A DNA stretch of 60,271 bases from Alkalibacterium kapii. Its GTDB lineage: Bacteria; Bacillota; Bacilli; Lactobacillales; Carnobacteriaceae_A. The stretch is from positions 1-60,271 of the forward strand of contig NZ_BJUY01000011.1 of NCBI RefSeq assembly GCF_007988865.1. The letters are read 5' to 3'. The notes under the pieces are model-generated. The model worked only from the letters and a program-made list of their open reading frames with translations, had not been told where the DNA came from and made no database searches. A program made the translations under genes and the position numbers. Shown here one piece after another: positions 16,169-25,086 of the stretch. How positions within the stretch are numbered: position 1 is the first letter of the stretch; every line of letters starts with the position of its first letter.

Positions 16169-18832
16169 TTATTTTGCGTCATACCAGCTGTCACCGTAAT
16201 TACTGTCAACTTTCAGCGGAACCGAAAGTCGAACGGTATTCTCCATAACTTCTTCAACAAGCTTTCCAAGTTTTTCAATTTCATTTTCCGGCACTTCAAA
16301 TATGACTTCATCGTGCACTTGCAGGAGCATCGTTGCCTGCATATTCTCTTCTTTTATGCGTTTATCCATCTCGATCATTGCCATTTTTAGTATATCAGCA
16401 GCGCTCCCTTGGATAGGAGTATTCATAGCAGTGCGTTCTGCGAATGATCTGAGATTGAAATTTCTTGAATTGATTTCAGGAAGGTACCGTCTGCGGTGAA
16501 ATAAGGTTTCAACATATCCCTGATTTTTTGCCTGACGAATGATATCATCGATAAACTGCTTTACTCCTGGGAAACGATCAAAATAAGTATCGATATACTC
16601 CTGTGCTTCTTTTCTTGTAATGTCCAGATTCTGAGAAAGACCGTAATCACTGATTCCATAAACGATCCCAAAATTAACAGCTTTAGCTTCACGGCGCATA
16701 TTAGCTGTAATATCAGAGGCCTTGTCGATATCAAACACTCGCATAGCTGTTGTAGTATGAATGTCTTCATTATCATTAAATGCCTTGATAAAATGTTCGT
16801 CTTCTGATATATGAGCAAGTATGCGCAGCTCTATTTGAGAATAATCGGAGGCATAAATTTTCCATCCTTTTTCTCTTGGAACAAAGGCCTGGCGTATTTT
16901 TCGGCCTTCTTCCAGTCTGATCGGTATATTTTGAAGATTAGGGTCTACTGAACTTAATCTTCCTGTGCGAGCAACCGTCTGCAGATAACGGGTATGTATT
17001 TTACTCGTTTCTGGATCGATCACTTTTAATAAGCCTTCAATATATGTTGATTGGATCTTGGATATTTGACGGTATTCCAGTATATATTTAACAATTGGCG
17101 CCTGATCTTTCAACTTTTCAAGAACATCCTGTGCGGTTGAGTACCCTGTTTTAGTCTTTTTGATTACTGGATAACCCATTTTCTCAAAGAGAATGACACT
17201 TAACTGTTTAGGTGAATTGATATTGAATTCTTCTCCGGCTTCTTTGTATATTTCTTTTTCAACTCTATCAAGTGTCTCCTGGAATTCCTCTTTCATCTTC
17301 TCAAGTCGTTTCGCATCCACTGTAATGCCTTGTATCTCCATATCTGCAAGCACCATAGCAAGAGGCAATTCCATTTTTTTCAATAAATCTTCTTGTTCAT
17401 TTTCTTTCAGTTCACTGTCAAGTTTTTCTGAAAGCACATTTATTGCTAGAACTTTTCGGGCTACATGGTCATGCATCAACGTTTCGTCTTTCGGTTTGCT
17501 TATTTTTTTGCCTTTGCCGTAAACCATTTCATCAGGTGACACATCTTGATAACCATGTTTCAGGGCAACATCCGCAAGATCTCCGCTACTGCTGTCTTCC
17601 GCTGTAAGCAGATAAGAGGCAAGCATAATGTCAAAAACTATCCCTTTTACTGTAAAGTCATTCTTTTTCAAAGAGACATAGGTTTGTTTAGCATCATAGA
17701 CCACTTTATGCATTGATTCATCTTCGATCCACTCTTTAAAGGCTTCTGATCGAAAAGCTGTTTGTGGATCGGTCACATAGAGGTTGTCTTTTTTCCCCCA
17801 CCCGATACTGATTATTTCGGCATAATGATAGTTTTCGTCCAGCATCTCAATATAAAGCGCCATCCCCTCTTTAAACATGGATGCATCGATTTCTTTGACA
17901 AAAGTAACATCGATTTCAACAGTTTCTTCGGCTAGCTCTTCCATGTATTCGCTCGTATCCAGTTTACTTAAATGTGAATTGAAATCCATCTCTTTGTAAA
18001 AAGAAATGAGTGCTTCCATATTCTGACCACTATAGTCCAGCTCATCAAGTGATAGCGTCACAGGGGCTTCCCGGTCGATTGAAGCAAGCTTTTTACTTAG
18101 AAAAGCTGTGTCTTTCTCGTTTATTAGATACTCTTTTCGTTTGGATTTTTTCATTTCATCAATGTGTTCATACAGATTCTCCACTGATCCGTATTCATGT
18201 AGCAGCTTCAGCGCAGTTTTCTCACCTATTTTCGTCACGCCAGGTATATTATCTGAAGCATCTCCAGCGAGTCCTTTCATATCTATTATCTGTTCCGGAG
18301 TTATTCCCATTTCTTCTTGTATGGAGGTTTTTGTATACTCTTTGAGATCTTTGACTCCTTTTTTGGTAATATCGACACGGACATGATCTGATGCCAATTG
18401 AGTCAAATCTCTGTCACCCGTTAAAATTACGACCTCAAATCCTTGTTCTTCTGCTTGTTTAGATAATGTTCCAATAATATCGTCTGCTTCGTAATTTACC
18501 AGTTCATAACTTTTTAGTCCGAACCCTTTTAACAAGTCTTTCATGTAGGGAATCTGCTCAGCAAATTCCGAAGGCATCTTGGAACGGCCGCCTTTATACT
18601 CTTCAAAGTATTCATGCCTGAATGTCGTTTTTCCGGCATCGAATGCTACAAGTGCATGGGTGGGTGCTTCTTTTTCTACAATAACTTCAAGCATGTTGTG
18701 AAAACCATATAACGCATTGGTGTGCAGGCCATTTTTATTTTTCATTCGTTCAAGTTGACTATGCAAGCCATAGAATGCACGAAACGCAACACTGTGACCA
18801 TCTATTAAAAGCAGTTTTTTATTATTGGACAA
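16169..18832 (-). CDS. polA: DNA polymerase I
   Basis: An 887-residue family A polymerase for Okazaki fragment maturation and repair synthesis. Domains: 5'-3' exonuclease (about 1-290, LLIDGHSVAFRAFYG, VILTGDRDLTQL, GLAGDASDNIPGV), a degenerate 3'-5' exonuclease domain (about 300-470; the DxE pair is replaced, with LYIEMLDE at the expected site, so proofreading is probably lost as in Bacillus polymerases), and the polymerase with motif A DYSQIELRILAH, motif B RREAKAVNFGIVYGISDYG and motif C LQVHDEVIFE. Starts at TTG after GGGAGTGG. First gene of the polA-mutM-coaE-nrdR-dnaB-dnaI run. Confidence 0.97.
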   Translation of the reverse strand: MSNNKKLLLIDGHSVAFRAFYGLHSQLERMKNKNGLHTNALYGFHNMLEVIVEKEAPTHALVAFDAGKTTFRHEYFEEYKGGRSKMPSEFAEQIPYMKDLLKGFGLKSYELVNYEADDIIGTLSKQAEEQGFEVVILTGDRDLTQLASDHVRVDITKKGVKDLKEYTKTSIQEEMGITPEQIIDMKGLAGDASDNIPGVTKIGEKTALKLLHEYGSVENLYEHIDEMKKSKRKEYLINEKDTAFLSKKLASIDREAPVTLSLDELDYSGQNMEALISFYKEMDFNSHLSKLDTSEYMEELAEETVEIDVTFVKEIDASMFKEGMALYIEMLDENYHYAEIISIGWGKKDNLYVTDPQTAFRSEAFKEWIEDESMHKVVYDAKQTYVSLKKNDFTVKGIVFDIMLASYLLTAEDSSSGDLADVALKHGYQDVSPDEMVYGKGKKISKPKDETLMHDHVARKVLAINVLSEKLDSELKENEQEDLLKKMELPLAMVLADMEIQGITVDAKRLEKMKEEFQETLDRVEKEIYKEAGEEFNINSPKQLSVILFEKMGYPVIKKTKTGYSTAQDVLEKLKDQAPIVKYILEYRQISKIQSTYIEGLLKVIDPETSKIHTRYLQTVARTGRLSSVDPNLQNIPIRLEEGRKIRQAFVPREKGWKIYASDYSQIELRILAHISEDEHFIKAFNDNEDIHTTTAMRVFDIDKASDITANMRREAKAVNFGIVYGISDYGLSQNLDITRKEAQEYIDTYFDRFPGVKQFIDDIIRQAKNQGYVETLFHRRRYLPEINSRNFNLRSFAERTAMNTPIQGSAADILKMAMIEMDKRIKEENMQATMLLQVHDEVIFEVPENEIEKLGKLVEEVMENTVRLSVPLKVDSNYGDSWYDAK

Positions 18833-18889
18833 TTTATTCCACTCCCAGTTGTTTTTCCTAAGTCCATAGTACCAAAATTGGTGAGATAG

Positions 18890-18974
18890 AAAAAGAGAAC
18901 GTACCTTGAAGTTGCGATAATGTCTGAAATATACTCTGCTTTTCAGGCATTCCCGCTCTTATGGTACCTTCTCT
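18890..18974 (-). terminator. Long interrupted hairpin after murC
   Basis: Minus strand: outer arms AGAGAAGGTACC / GGTACGTTCTCT and inner arms AATGCCTGAAA / TTTCAGACATT, with unpaired segments between them, then TTTTTC. Each arm pair has one mismatch. It lies 7 bp after the murC stop and before polA, so it serves as a terminator, but its two-tier shape is more elaborate than others in the window. Confidence 0.6.
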
Positions 18975-18981
18975 ATGACTT

Positions 18982-20310
18982 TTAATTGATTGCTTCTGAT
19001 TGACTCAGGATACGTTCAAAGGCGTGTTCAAATTTTTCAACATCCCCTGCACCCATGAAAATTACGACTTCGTTTTTATGCCTTAACAGCGGCGACATAT
19101 CTTCCAGATTAATGAGTTCTTTTCCTTTTTCCGTTTTTTCCAGAAGATCCTGTATGGTTACTGCTCCTTCTTGTTCTCTGGCTGATGTAAATATATCACA
19201 AAGATAAACGGCATCTGCCATATCAAGTGCTTCTCCAAATTCATCCATCAACGCGATCGTTCGACTGAATGTGTGAGGCTGAAAAACAGCTACGATCTCC
19301 TTATCGGGATATTTCTGGTGGGCAGCATCTAATGTTGCTTTTATCTCAGCAGGATGATGAGCGTAATCATCGATGATGACCGTGTTCATCACTTTCTTTT
19401 CTGTAAAGCGTCTTTTCACACCTGCAAATGACTGCAGGCGTTCTTTAACTTCTTCTTGATCTAATCCTTCATAATGAGCAAAGGCAATAACGGATAAGGC
19501 ATTTTGAATATTATGTCTTCCAAAAGACGGGACCGTGAATTTTCCATAAAAATCACCTCGAACATATACATCAAATGATGATCCATGAATGGAACGTTCA
19601 ATGTTTTTTGCTTGAAAATCATTGCTTTCATCGAACCCATAATAGACAATCGGCACTTTAGCATTAAGTTTCTGCAACCTTACGTCATCACCGCAGGCAA
19701 ATATCGCTTTTTTGATTTGTTGAGAAAACTCTGAAAAGGCATCCTCAACATCTTCGATGCTTTCGAAATAATCAGGATGATCAAAGTCAATATTTGTGAT
19801 GATAGCATAATCTGTTTCATACGCGAGAAAGTGTCGTCTATACTCACATGCCTCCAAAGCAAAATATTCTGCATCTTTTACACCACTGCCTGTACCGTCA
19901 CCTATTAAATAGCTCGTTTCTTTGATTCCACTCAATACATGAGCTAAAAGTCCAGTCGTACTTGTTTTGCCGTGGGATCCTGTTACAGCAATGCTCGTAT
20001 ATTGGTTGCTCAATTCACCTAAAAAGTCGTGGTAGCGTGTAACAGTAAGTCCCAATTCCTTGGCACGTACGATTTCCTCATGCGAGTCTGGGAATGCATT
20101 ACCGGCAATCACTGTCATATTCTCTTTGATGTTATCTTTATCAAAGAGATACATCGGGATACCGGCTTCTTCTAAATTTTTCTGAGTGAAAAAATATTTT
20201 TTAATATCTGAACCTTGCACTTTGTAGCCTTTATCATTAAGAATCAGCGCTAAGGCACTCATGCCTGACCCTTTTATCCCCACAAAATGGTATATCGTGT
20301 CCTGTTTCAT
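18982..20310 (-). CDS. murC: UDP-N-acetylmuramate--L-alanine ligase
   Basis: Adds L-alanine to UDP-MurNAc, the first amino acid of the peptidoglycan stem. The 442-residue Mur ligase has the N-terminal UDP-binding [11 protein letters not shown] (about residues 10-20), ATP-binding [11 protein letters not shown] (about 110), [10 protein letters not shown] and the C-terminal [16 protein letters not shown] start at ATG 20310, with GGAGG 9 nt upstream. It is downstream of the ytpR group, as in Bacillus, and ends in its own terminator. Confidence 0.96.
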   Translation of the reverse strand: MKQDTIYHFVGIKGSGMSALALILNDKGYKVQGSDIKKYFFTQKNLEEAGIPMYLFDKDNIKENMTVIAGNAFPDSHEEIVRAKELGLTVTRYHDFLGELSNQYTSIAVTGSHGKTSTTGLLAHVLSGIKETSYLIGDGTGSGVKDAEYFALEACEYRRHFLAYETDYAIITNIDFDHPDYFESIEDVEDAFSEFSQQIKKAIFACGDDVRLQKLNAKVPIVYYGFDESNDFQAKNIERSIHGSSFDVYVRGDFYGKFTVPSFGRHNIQNALSVIAFAHYEGLDQEEVKERLQSFAGVKRRFTEKKVMNTVIIDDYAHHPAEIKATLDAAHQKYPDKEIVAVFQPHTFSRTIALMDEFGEALDMADAVYLCDIFTSAREQEGAVTIQDLLEKTEKGKELINLEDMSPLLRHKNEVVIFMGAGDVEKFEHAFERILSQSEAIN

Positions 20311-20442
20311 TTTAGTAGTCCTCCAATTGTATCTAAACAAGCTGAAATCATATCGTTATCTACTATATGATAAATGATTAAAAAAAGCTAGTCCATCGAG
20401 GTTAAAGTTTAAATCGGCATGCTTCAACTTTGTGAAAACACA

Positions 20443-21006
20443 CTATGGTTCATATAGATTCTCATTATTATTAAAAAAGCCAGGCACGTGGTTTCGCTTC
20501 TGATTTTTTCCACCTTTTTCTTCTTCAATAATATCCTCCAGCGTACGGTTAAGACCATGTATTCTCTTTGCTTTGAGCTGTTTTCTGCTGTTTTGCTTTT
20601 TTTCTGCAAAGTCCTCTTGATTTTTTATTTTACCTAACCAGTCACTTTTCAATTCTTCAGTTATAAACGCTTCAAATAAAATTAAATCACGTCTATCTTT
20701 TTTCATCTCATCTTTTAATTGCTTATAATCTACGATTGGTCGAGTATCTTTTTTCGGTTTATGATACCCATAGATGGGAGAAGGAACTTTACTTGCTTCA
20801 AAAGGAGGAGAAATATAACCCTTACTTCTCTTATTATCCTGATTACTTAAATAATCTTTAAATCCTTTTTCTACAATTTCACGACTTTTTATATTTTCAG
20901 GAAGCGAATAGGAGCTGTCAAAAGAAACCTGCTTCTTTTTTTTATTTTTCTGATTTCTTTCACTGCTCTTTTTCATTTCAAAAAAGTCTGTATATTTAGA
21001 AGACAT
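20443..21006 (-). CDS. Unrecognised basic protein in the position of SftA (YtpS)
   Basis: A 187-residue, very hydrophilic protein, rich in Lys, with a basic N-terminus (KKSSERNQKNKKKKQ) and no membrane segment or enzyme motif. The most ordered-looking part is PFEASKVPSPIYGYHKPKKD (about residues 68-87), followed by a helical, charged region. In Bacillus the gene between ytpR and murC is sftA, an FtsK-like DNA translocase with a long soluble N-terminal region; the motif and position suggest that this is that N-terminal region without the ATPase, but this is from memory and needs a profile search. Good AAGGAGG site, 26 bp after ytpR. Could also be an unrelated division-linked protein. Confidence 0.6.
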   Translation of the reverse strand: MSSKYTDFFEMKKSSERNQKNKKKKQVSFDSSYSLPENIKSREIVEKGFKDYLSNQDNKRSKGYISPPFEASKVPSPIYGYHKPKKDTRPIVDYKQLKDEMKKDRRDLILFEAFITEELKSDWLGKIKNQEDFAEKKQNSRKQLKAKRIHGLNRTLEDIIEEEKGGKNQKRNHVPGFFNNNENLYEP

Positions 21007-21032
21007 TGTTTCCCTCCTTAAATCTAAATGGT

Positions 21033-21638
21033 TTAGATTTGAAATTCAGCTCCTGTATCATGGCTATCATCCAATATCATGATTCCTTTATTTTGTTGAG
21101 GCAATCCAAGTTCTCGTTGAGAGCAGATCATTCCCTCACTGGAAACACCTTTCAACTCACCGGGCCATATGATCATACCATCAGGCATTACCGCACCAAC
21201 CTTAGCGACAACAACTTTTATGTTTTCTTTTACATTGTCAGCGCCACACACGATTTGCAAAGTCTTGCCTTTATCTATTTCGGTCTGAGTGAGGTTTAGA
21301 TGATCAGATCCTTCCACTGGTTCACAAGTCTTTACGAACCCCACGACAAAATCGGGACCATCCTTCGGTTCGATCATTTTGTTGAAACCGGCTTTTTTAA
21401 TTATATCATTCAGTTTTTTTATATCCTCTTTTGATAAAGACACAGGTCCTGATTTTAAGTTGTTTATAGTCTGGGACGCATTAAATAAATTGTATCCCAC
21501 TATTTTATTTGTCTTTTTATTTTTTATCTCTACTAAATCATCAACTCTACTAAATTCTTGTTCATCACTACTGCTTTTTTCAAATAATATCATCAATGTG
21601 TCATTTAATCCGTTGTTATTGTACGTACTTACAAACAT
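21033..21638 (-). CDS. ytpR: YtpR-like tRNA-binding (OB-fold) domain protein
   Basis: A 201-residue protein with an N-terminal alpha/beta region (about 1-90) and a C-terminal EMAP/PheT-type tRNA-binding OB-fold (DFVVGFVKTCEPVEGSDHLNLTQTEI, LQIVCGADNVKENIKVVVAKVGAVMPDG, SEGMICSQRELGL). This is the same fold as the N-terminal domain of PheT, but here it stands alone. YtpR is conserved beside murC/sftA and ytoP in Firmicutes; its role is unknown. Start at ATG 21638 preceded by AAGGAGA; upstream in-frame codons overlap the aminopeptidase stop. Confidence 0.88.
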   Translation of the reverse strand: MFVSTYNNNGLNDTLMILFEKSSSDEQEFSRVDDLVEIKNKKTNKIVGYNLFNASQTINNLKSGPVSLSKEDIKKLNDIIKKAGFNKMIEPKDGPDFVVGFVKTCEPVEGSDHLNLTQTEIDKGKTLQIVCGADNVKENIKVVVAKVGAVMPDGMIIWPGELKGVSSEGMICSQRELGLPQQNKGIMILDDSHDTGAEFQI

Positions 21639-21668
21639 TTCATTTCTCCTTAAATTTCGTATTTTCAC

Positions 21669-22754
21669 TTATCTGATTTTCAACGTCTCCAAAGTGCTTC
21701 GGTCAAAAGCTTTAACCGTCTGATAAACCATTTCTCTTGCAGCTTCGTAATCATCGATCCGGAACAAGGATTGGTGGGTATGGATATAACGCGCAGGTAC
21801 ACCAATGACCGCACTCGGAATACCCCGGTTGAGCTGGTGTGCTGCCACTGCATCTGTGCCGCCTTTTGAAACAAAATACTGATAAGGGATGTTATTCGTT
21901 TCTGCTGTATCAAGTAAGAATTCTTTCATTTCTTTAGACAGTATCATTCCAGGATCCTGAATTCTCAGTAAAAAGCCTTCCCCCAGTCGTCCGAAGCTTT
22001 CTTTGCTGCCGTTTAAATCATTGGCAGGTGAACAATCCACTGCTATAAATGTATCTGGATCAAATTTCCTAACCGCTCCTTTGGTACCGCGGAGTCCTAC
22101 TTCTTCCTGTACATTTGCTCCGGCAATAAGGGTGTTCGGCAGGGATTCTCCCTCAAGCATTTTCAAAAGTTCCAGTACCAGTGTCACACCAAAACGATTA
22201 TCCCATGCTTTTCCTATAAAAGATTTTCCGTTGGCTGTTTCGATCGTTTCTACATCAGGTACGAGCGGATCACCGGGTTTTACTCCAAAAGATTCCGCTT
22301 CTTCTTTGGATTCGAAACCGCCGTCGAATAAAATATCCTCGATCGCTAATTTAGAAGACTCTTTATTTTTGAGCAAATGCGGCGGGACTGAAGATGAAAC
22401 CACAGGATAATCTCCTGATCTTGTCTGCAAAGTAAAGCGCTGCGAGGAAACTACATAAGGATTCCATCCGCCTAAAGGGAGCACTTTTATCAGCCCTTTT
22501 TCCGTGATAGAAGAAACCATAAAGCCCACTTCATCCATATGGGCGGCGACCATCAATTTTGGCGCCTCTTTATTTTCTGATTTTTTCACGCCGAAAATAC
22601 CGCCTAGCCCATCATAATCTATGTCATCCACAAATGGCGTCATTTCTTCACGCATAAATGAACGTATATTATGCTCGAAGCCGCTTGTTCCCTGCAATTC
22701 TGTGGTTCTTTTTATAAGTTCTCTCGTATTTAGTCTTTTTTGTTCCCTTGACAT
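21669..22754 (-). CDS. M42 family glutamyl/deblocking aminopeptidase (YtoP-like)
   Basis: A 361-residue metallo-aminopeptidase of the M42 family, which form large tetrahedral complexes in the cytoplasm. Metal and catalytic motifs are visible: VAAHMDEVGFMV (about residue 70), SFIGKAWDNRFGVTL with the bridging Asp, NVQEEVGLRGTKGA with the catalytic Glu pair, FIAVDCSPAND, and SKGGTDAVAAHQLNRGIPS near the end. Similar to Bacillus YtoP and to PepA of lactic acid bacteria; which peptides it cuts cannot be said. Adjacent to ytpR in the conserved ytoP-ytpR order. Confidence 0.92.
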   Translation of the reverse strand: MSREQKRLNTRELIKRTTELQGTSGFEHNIRSFMREEMTPFVDDIDYDGLGGIFGVKKSENKEAPKLMVAAHMDEVGFMVSSITEKGLIKVLPLGGWNPYVVSSQRFTLQTRSGDYPVVSSSVPPHLLKNKESSKLAIEDILFDGGFESKEEAESFGVKPGDPLVPDVETIETANGKSFIGKAWDNRFGVTLVLELLKMLEGESLPNTLIAGANVQEEVGLRGTKGAVRKFDPDTFIAVDCSPANDLNGSKESFGRLGEGFLLRIQDPGMILSKEMKEFLLDTAETNNIPYQYFVSKGGTDAVAAHQLNRGIPSAVIGVPARYIHTHQSLFRIDDYEAAREMVYQTVKAFDRSTLETLKIR

Positions 22755-22847
22755 TTTTCAGTTCCTCTCATTGAGCATTTTAAGCTCCATTTTTAATTAT
22801 TATACACAAAATCACACTGGATTTTAAGCTTTGGTATTCGTTTTCTG

Positions 22848-22876
22848 TTACACTTGCCTCATTTGTATGATAAAAT
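22848..22876 (+). promoter_or_regulatory. Predicted promoter of the ytzB-like gene
   Basis: Plus strand TTACAC (22848-22853), 17 nt, TAAAAT (22871-22876), followed by AAAGGAGGAG and the GTG start. Confidence 0.6.
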
Positions 22877-22909
22877 GGTCATAACATACAAATTAAAGGA
22901 GGAGTCATT

Positions 22910-23263
22910 GTGTTCCAATCAAAAAAGAGAAAGTATTCCGATTATTCTACAGAAGAGTGGGGATTTGTTTACATCGTTTCTGCCTTGGCATTTCTGCTCG
23001 GCGTTTTTTCATTCAAGATGTACAGTAAAAGAAAGACGTTGAAAGCAGATGATATTTTAAAAAAGGTGAAAAAAGAATTTCTCGAAGAAAGTTCCATTGA
23101 CGGTTCCTGGATAGAATTGACCAAAGTCCCCTGGAAAAAATTTGCCCATAAGACAGATGTTTACTACGGTGGTATCTCTCGTTATGAAGATAACGAATTG
23201 ATACAATATGAATTTATCGCTGATGCCTACACAGGCAGTATATTAGATATTTACCGTGTATAA
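22910..23263 (+). CDS. YtzB-like small membrane-anchored protein (PepSY-related)
   Basis: A 117-residue protein starting at GTG after AAAGGAGGAG. It has a basic start, one membrane segment (about residues 18-37, GFVYIVSALAFLLGVFSF) and a C-terminal half that ends YEFIADAYTGSILDIYRV, which looks like a PepSY-type repeat ending. Bacillus has the PepSY protein YtzB next to ytoP, and the position here fits, although in this window the gene is turned to the plus strand. Function unknown; it is one of only three plus-strand genes. Confidence 0.75.
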   Translation: MFQSKKRKYSDYSTEEWGFVYIVSALAFLLGVFSFKMYSKRKTLKADDILKKVKKEFLEESSIDGSWIELTKVPWKKFAHKTDVYYGGISRYEDNELIQYEFIADAYTGSILDIYRV

Positions 23264-23280
23264 TCATTGAATGAAATATG

Positions 23281-23320
23281 AAAAGAGTCGAATCGCTTTG
23301 CAAAGCGATTCGACTCTTTT
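23281..23320. terminator. Bidirectional terminator between ytzB-like gene and trmB
   Basis: Perfect 40-bp palindrome, AAAAGAGTCGAATCGCTTTG and its complement, lying between two convergent genes. A- and T-runs on the two ends allow it to stop both transcripts. Confidence 0.92.
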
Positions 23321-23326
23321 CTGTTC

Positions 23327-23971
23327 TTACTGTCCGTCAAATGTAATAACAGCTTTATAAATCCTGTTCCCTTTTTTAGAAAATTTCTCTTCATACTCAG
23401 TCATGACGTTTTCAGTTACGTCACTTTGATGGAGGTCCAGATACACTTCTTTCAAATCAGCAGAATAAGATGAAAAACTGATCAGCGAGTATTCAAATAA
23501 TTTTTGGTTGTCTGTTTTGAAATGAAGCTCTCCGTCTGGATTTAGTATCGTCTCGTAGACGTTTAAAAATGTTTTGTATGTTAAGCGTCTTTTCTCATGA
23601 CGATTTTTTGGCCAGGGATCTGAGAAAGTCAGATAAATACGGTCAACTTTGTTTTTTTCAAAGTATTCAGCTAAATCACTGGCGTTTGCCTGAAGCAGCT
23701 GGACATTAGGCAGTTTTTCCTCGATTTGTTTTTCAAGTGCACTGACTATGACACTAGTCTGAAGCTCGATGCCAATGAAATTGATCTCTGGGTGTTTTTT
23801 TGCCATATTGATAATAAACTGTCCTTTTCCACATCCGATTTCTACATGGATAGGATTTTCATTCCCGAATCTTTCCTGCCATCGTCCTTTAAGTTCGAGC
23901 CCTTCAGTAACGACATATTGCTCATACTCAGCAAGTTTTTCTTTTGCGTAAGGTTTGTGACGCAATCTCAT
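23327..23971 (-). CDS. trmB: tRNA (guanine-N7)-methyltransferase
   Basis: Makes m7G46 in the variable loop of tRNAs using S-adenosylmethionine. The 214-residue protein has the family start MRLRHKPYA, the SAM-binding [11 protein letters not shown] (about residues 42-52), FIGIELQ, and the diagnostic [15 protein letters not shown] (about 117-131). Full length. Follows the ytmP-like gene with a terminator between them. Confidence 0.96.
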   Translation of the reverse strand: MRLRHKPYAKEKLAEYEQYVVTEGLELKGRWQERFGNENPIHVEIGCGKGQFIINMAKKHPEINFIGIELQTSVIVSALEKQIEEKLPNVQLLQANASDLAEYFEKNKVDRIYLTFSDPWPKNRHEKRRLTYKTFLNVYETILNPDGELHFKTDNQKLFEYSLISFSSYSADLKEVYLDLHQSDVTENVMTEYEEKFSKKGNRIYKAVITFDGQ

Positions 23972-23994
23972 TTTAATTCTCCTCTACTTCCATT

Positions 23995-24034
23995 AAAAAA
24001 GTAGTCAGACTCAGAGGTCTGACCTACTTTTAAT
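23995..24034 (-). terminator. Terminator of the ytmP-like gene
   Basis: Minus strand AAAGTAGGTCAGAC / GTCTGACTACTTT stem with T-run; it overlaps the last codons of the gene. Confidence 0.85.
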
Positions 24035-24821
24035 TTTTTATTTGATTTAATATCATCTGCAGTTTGAGTAACTCACTATTCATTCTTATATAATCCTGTT
24101 TCTGGTGGTGATATTTTAAATCGTTGAGCAGATTCAACAAGCCATACCAGTACATTTTTTTCCTTGAAATTTCCTCTCTGGAAAATTCGATAGTATCAAG
24201 CCAGCTATCCCAATTCAGAGGATCAATATAGCGCTCCATGAGCTGACTAATATCAAAACAAGCGTCCGATATGACAACTGAATCCCAGTCAACGAGATAA
24301 AGATGATTATCAGTAGACATCAATAAATTCTTATGCGAGATGTCACCATGACAAACGACTTTTTCATCGCTGTTTTTATCCTCAGGCATGTTCTCCTTGA
24401 TATAGACTAAAGTTTCTCTGATTAAAGGATGATTTCTAAGGTCAAAAGCTAAATCGAAAAGTGTCTGTTCATATAGATCCGCAGCGTTCAGAACGATGCC
24501 ACCTAATCTCATAAGCATACGTTTAAGACTATGAGACCCATGAACTTTTTTTATAATATTAAAAACATTGGTCTTATACATTTCCTTTTTATCAAGTGTA
24601 CGTCCGCTGCACCATTCCTGAGCAGTCAAGACATCTCCGTTACCTGTTCTCTTTGTCCAGACAAGTTTTGGAGAAATGCCTTCGAGCGATAAAGCTGCTA
24701 AAAAAGGAGAAGAATTGCGTTTTAAAAACAAACGTTCTTCATTTCTTGTACCCATATATGCCTGACCTGTATCTCCACCAATAGGATGTAGTTGCCACCC
24801 CGATTCTCTCTCCAGCTCCAT
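24030..24821 (-). CDS. Phosphotransferase family protein (YtmP/CotS-like)
   Basis: A 263-residue protein with an aminoglycoside phosphotransferase/choline kinase-like fold. The catalytic loop VCHGDISHKNLLM (about residues 155-167) gives the Asp and Asn, and YLVDWDSV gives the metal-binding Asp. Bacillus YtmP is its positional equivalent beside trmB. Related Lactobacillales proteins are sometimes called thiamine or choline kinases, but the substrate is not readable here. ATG 24821 is used; a GTG two codons upstream is too close to AAGGA. Single gene with its own promoter. Confidence 0.8.
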   Translation of the reverse strand: MELERESGWQLHPIGGDTGQAYMGTRNEERLFLKRNSSPFLAALSLEGISPKLVWTKRTGNGDVLTAQEWCSGRTLDKKEMYKTNVFNIIKKVHGSHSLKRMLMRLGGIVLNAADLYEQTLFDLAFDLRNHPLIRETLVYIKENMPEDKNSDEKVVCHGDISHKNLLMSTDNHLYLVDWDSVVISDACFDISQLMERYIDPLNWDSWLDTIEFSREEISRKKMYWYGLLNLLNDLKYHHQKQDYIRMNSELLKLQMILNQIKN

Positions 24822-24878
24822 ACTCACTCAATCCTTTTTTATTAGTCAAACAATAGTAACGACATTGATGCACTCTCT

Positions 24879-24907
24879 ATTGTAAAAAGAAATTCAGTTA
24901 TCGTCAA
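24879..24907 (-). promoter_or_regulatory. Promoter of the ytmP-like gene
   Basis: Minus strand TTGACG (24907-24902), 17 nt, TACAAT (24884-24879), about 58 nt before the start. The remaining 180 bp towards ecsB show nothing recognisable. Confidence 0.8.
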
Positions 24908-25086
24908 GCGCATGCACGTTCTTTTTATGGTAAATAACCTGGTATATTATTTTGCTGAATGTATTCAAAGTTTTTTTAATATAATATAAGCACTATCATA
25001 TCTTTTAAAGTCAATATGAAACCAAACACGGTCACATGAACTATTGCATTCAATACTTTCTTGTATTCTAACATGGATGCTCTTCT

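Noticed and set aside
16561-16818. Alternative frame in polA
   Set aside because: Entirely inside polA, no start signal, no recognisable product.
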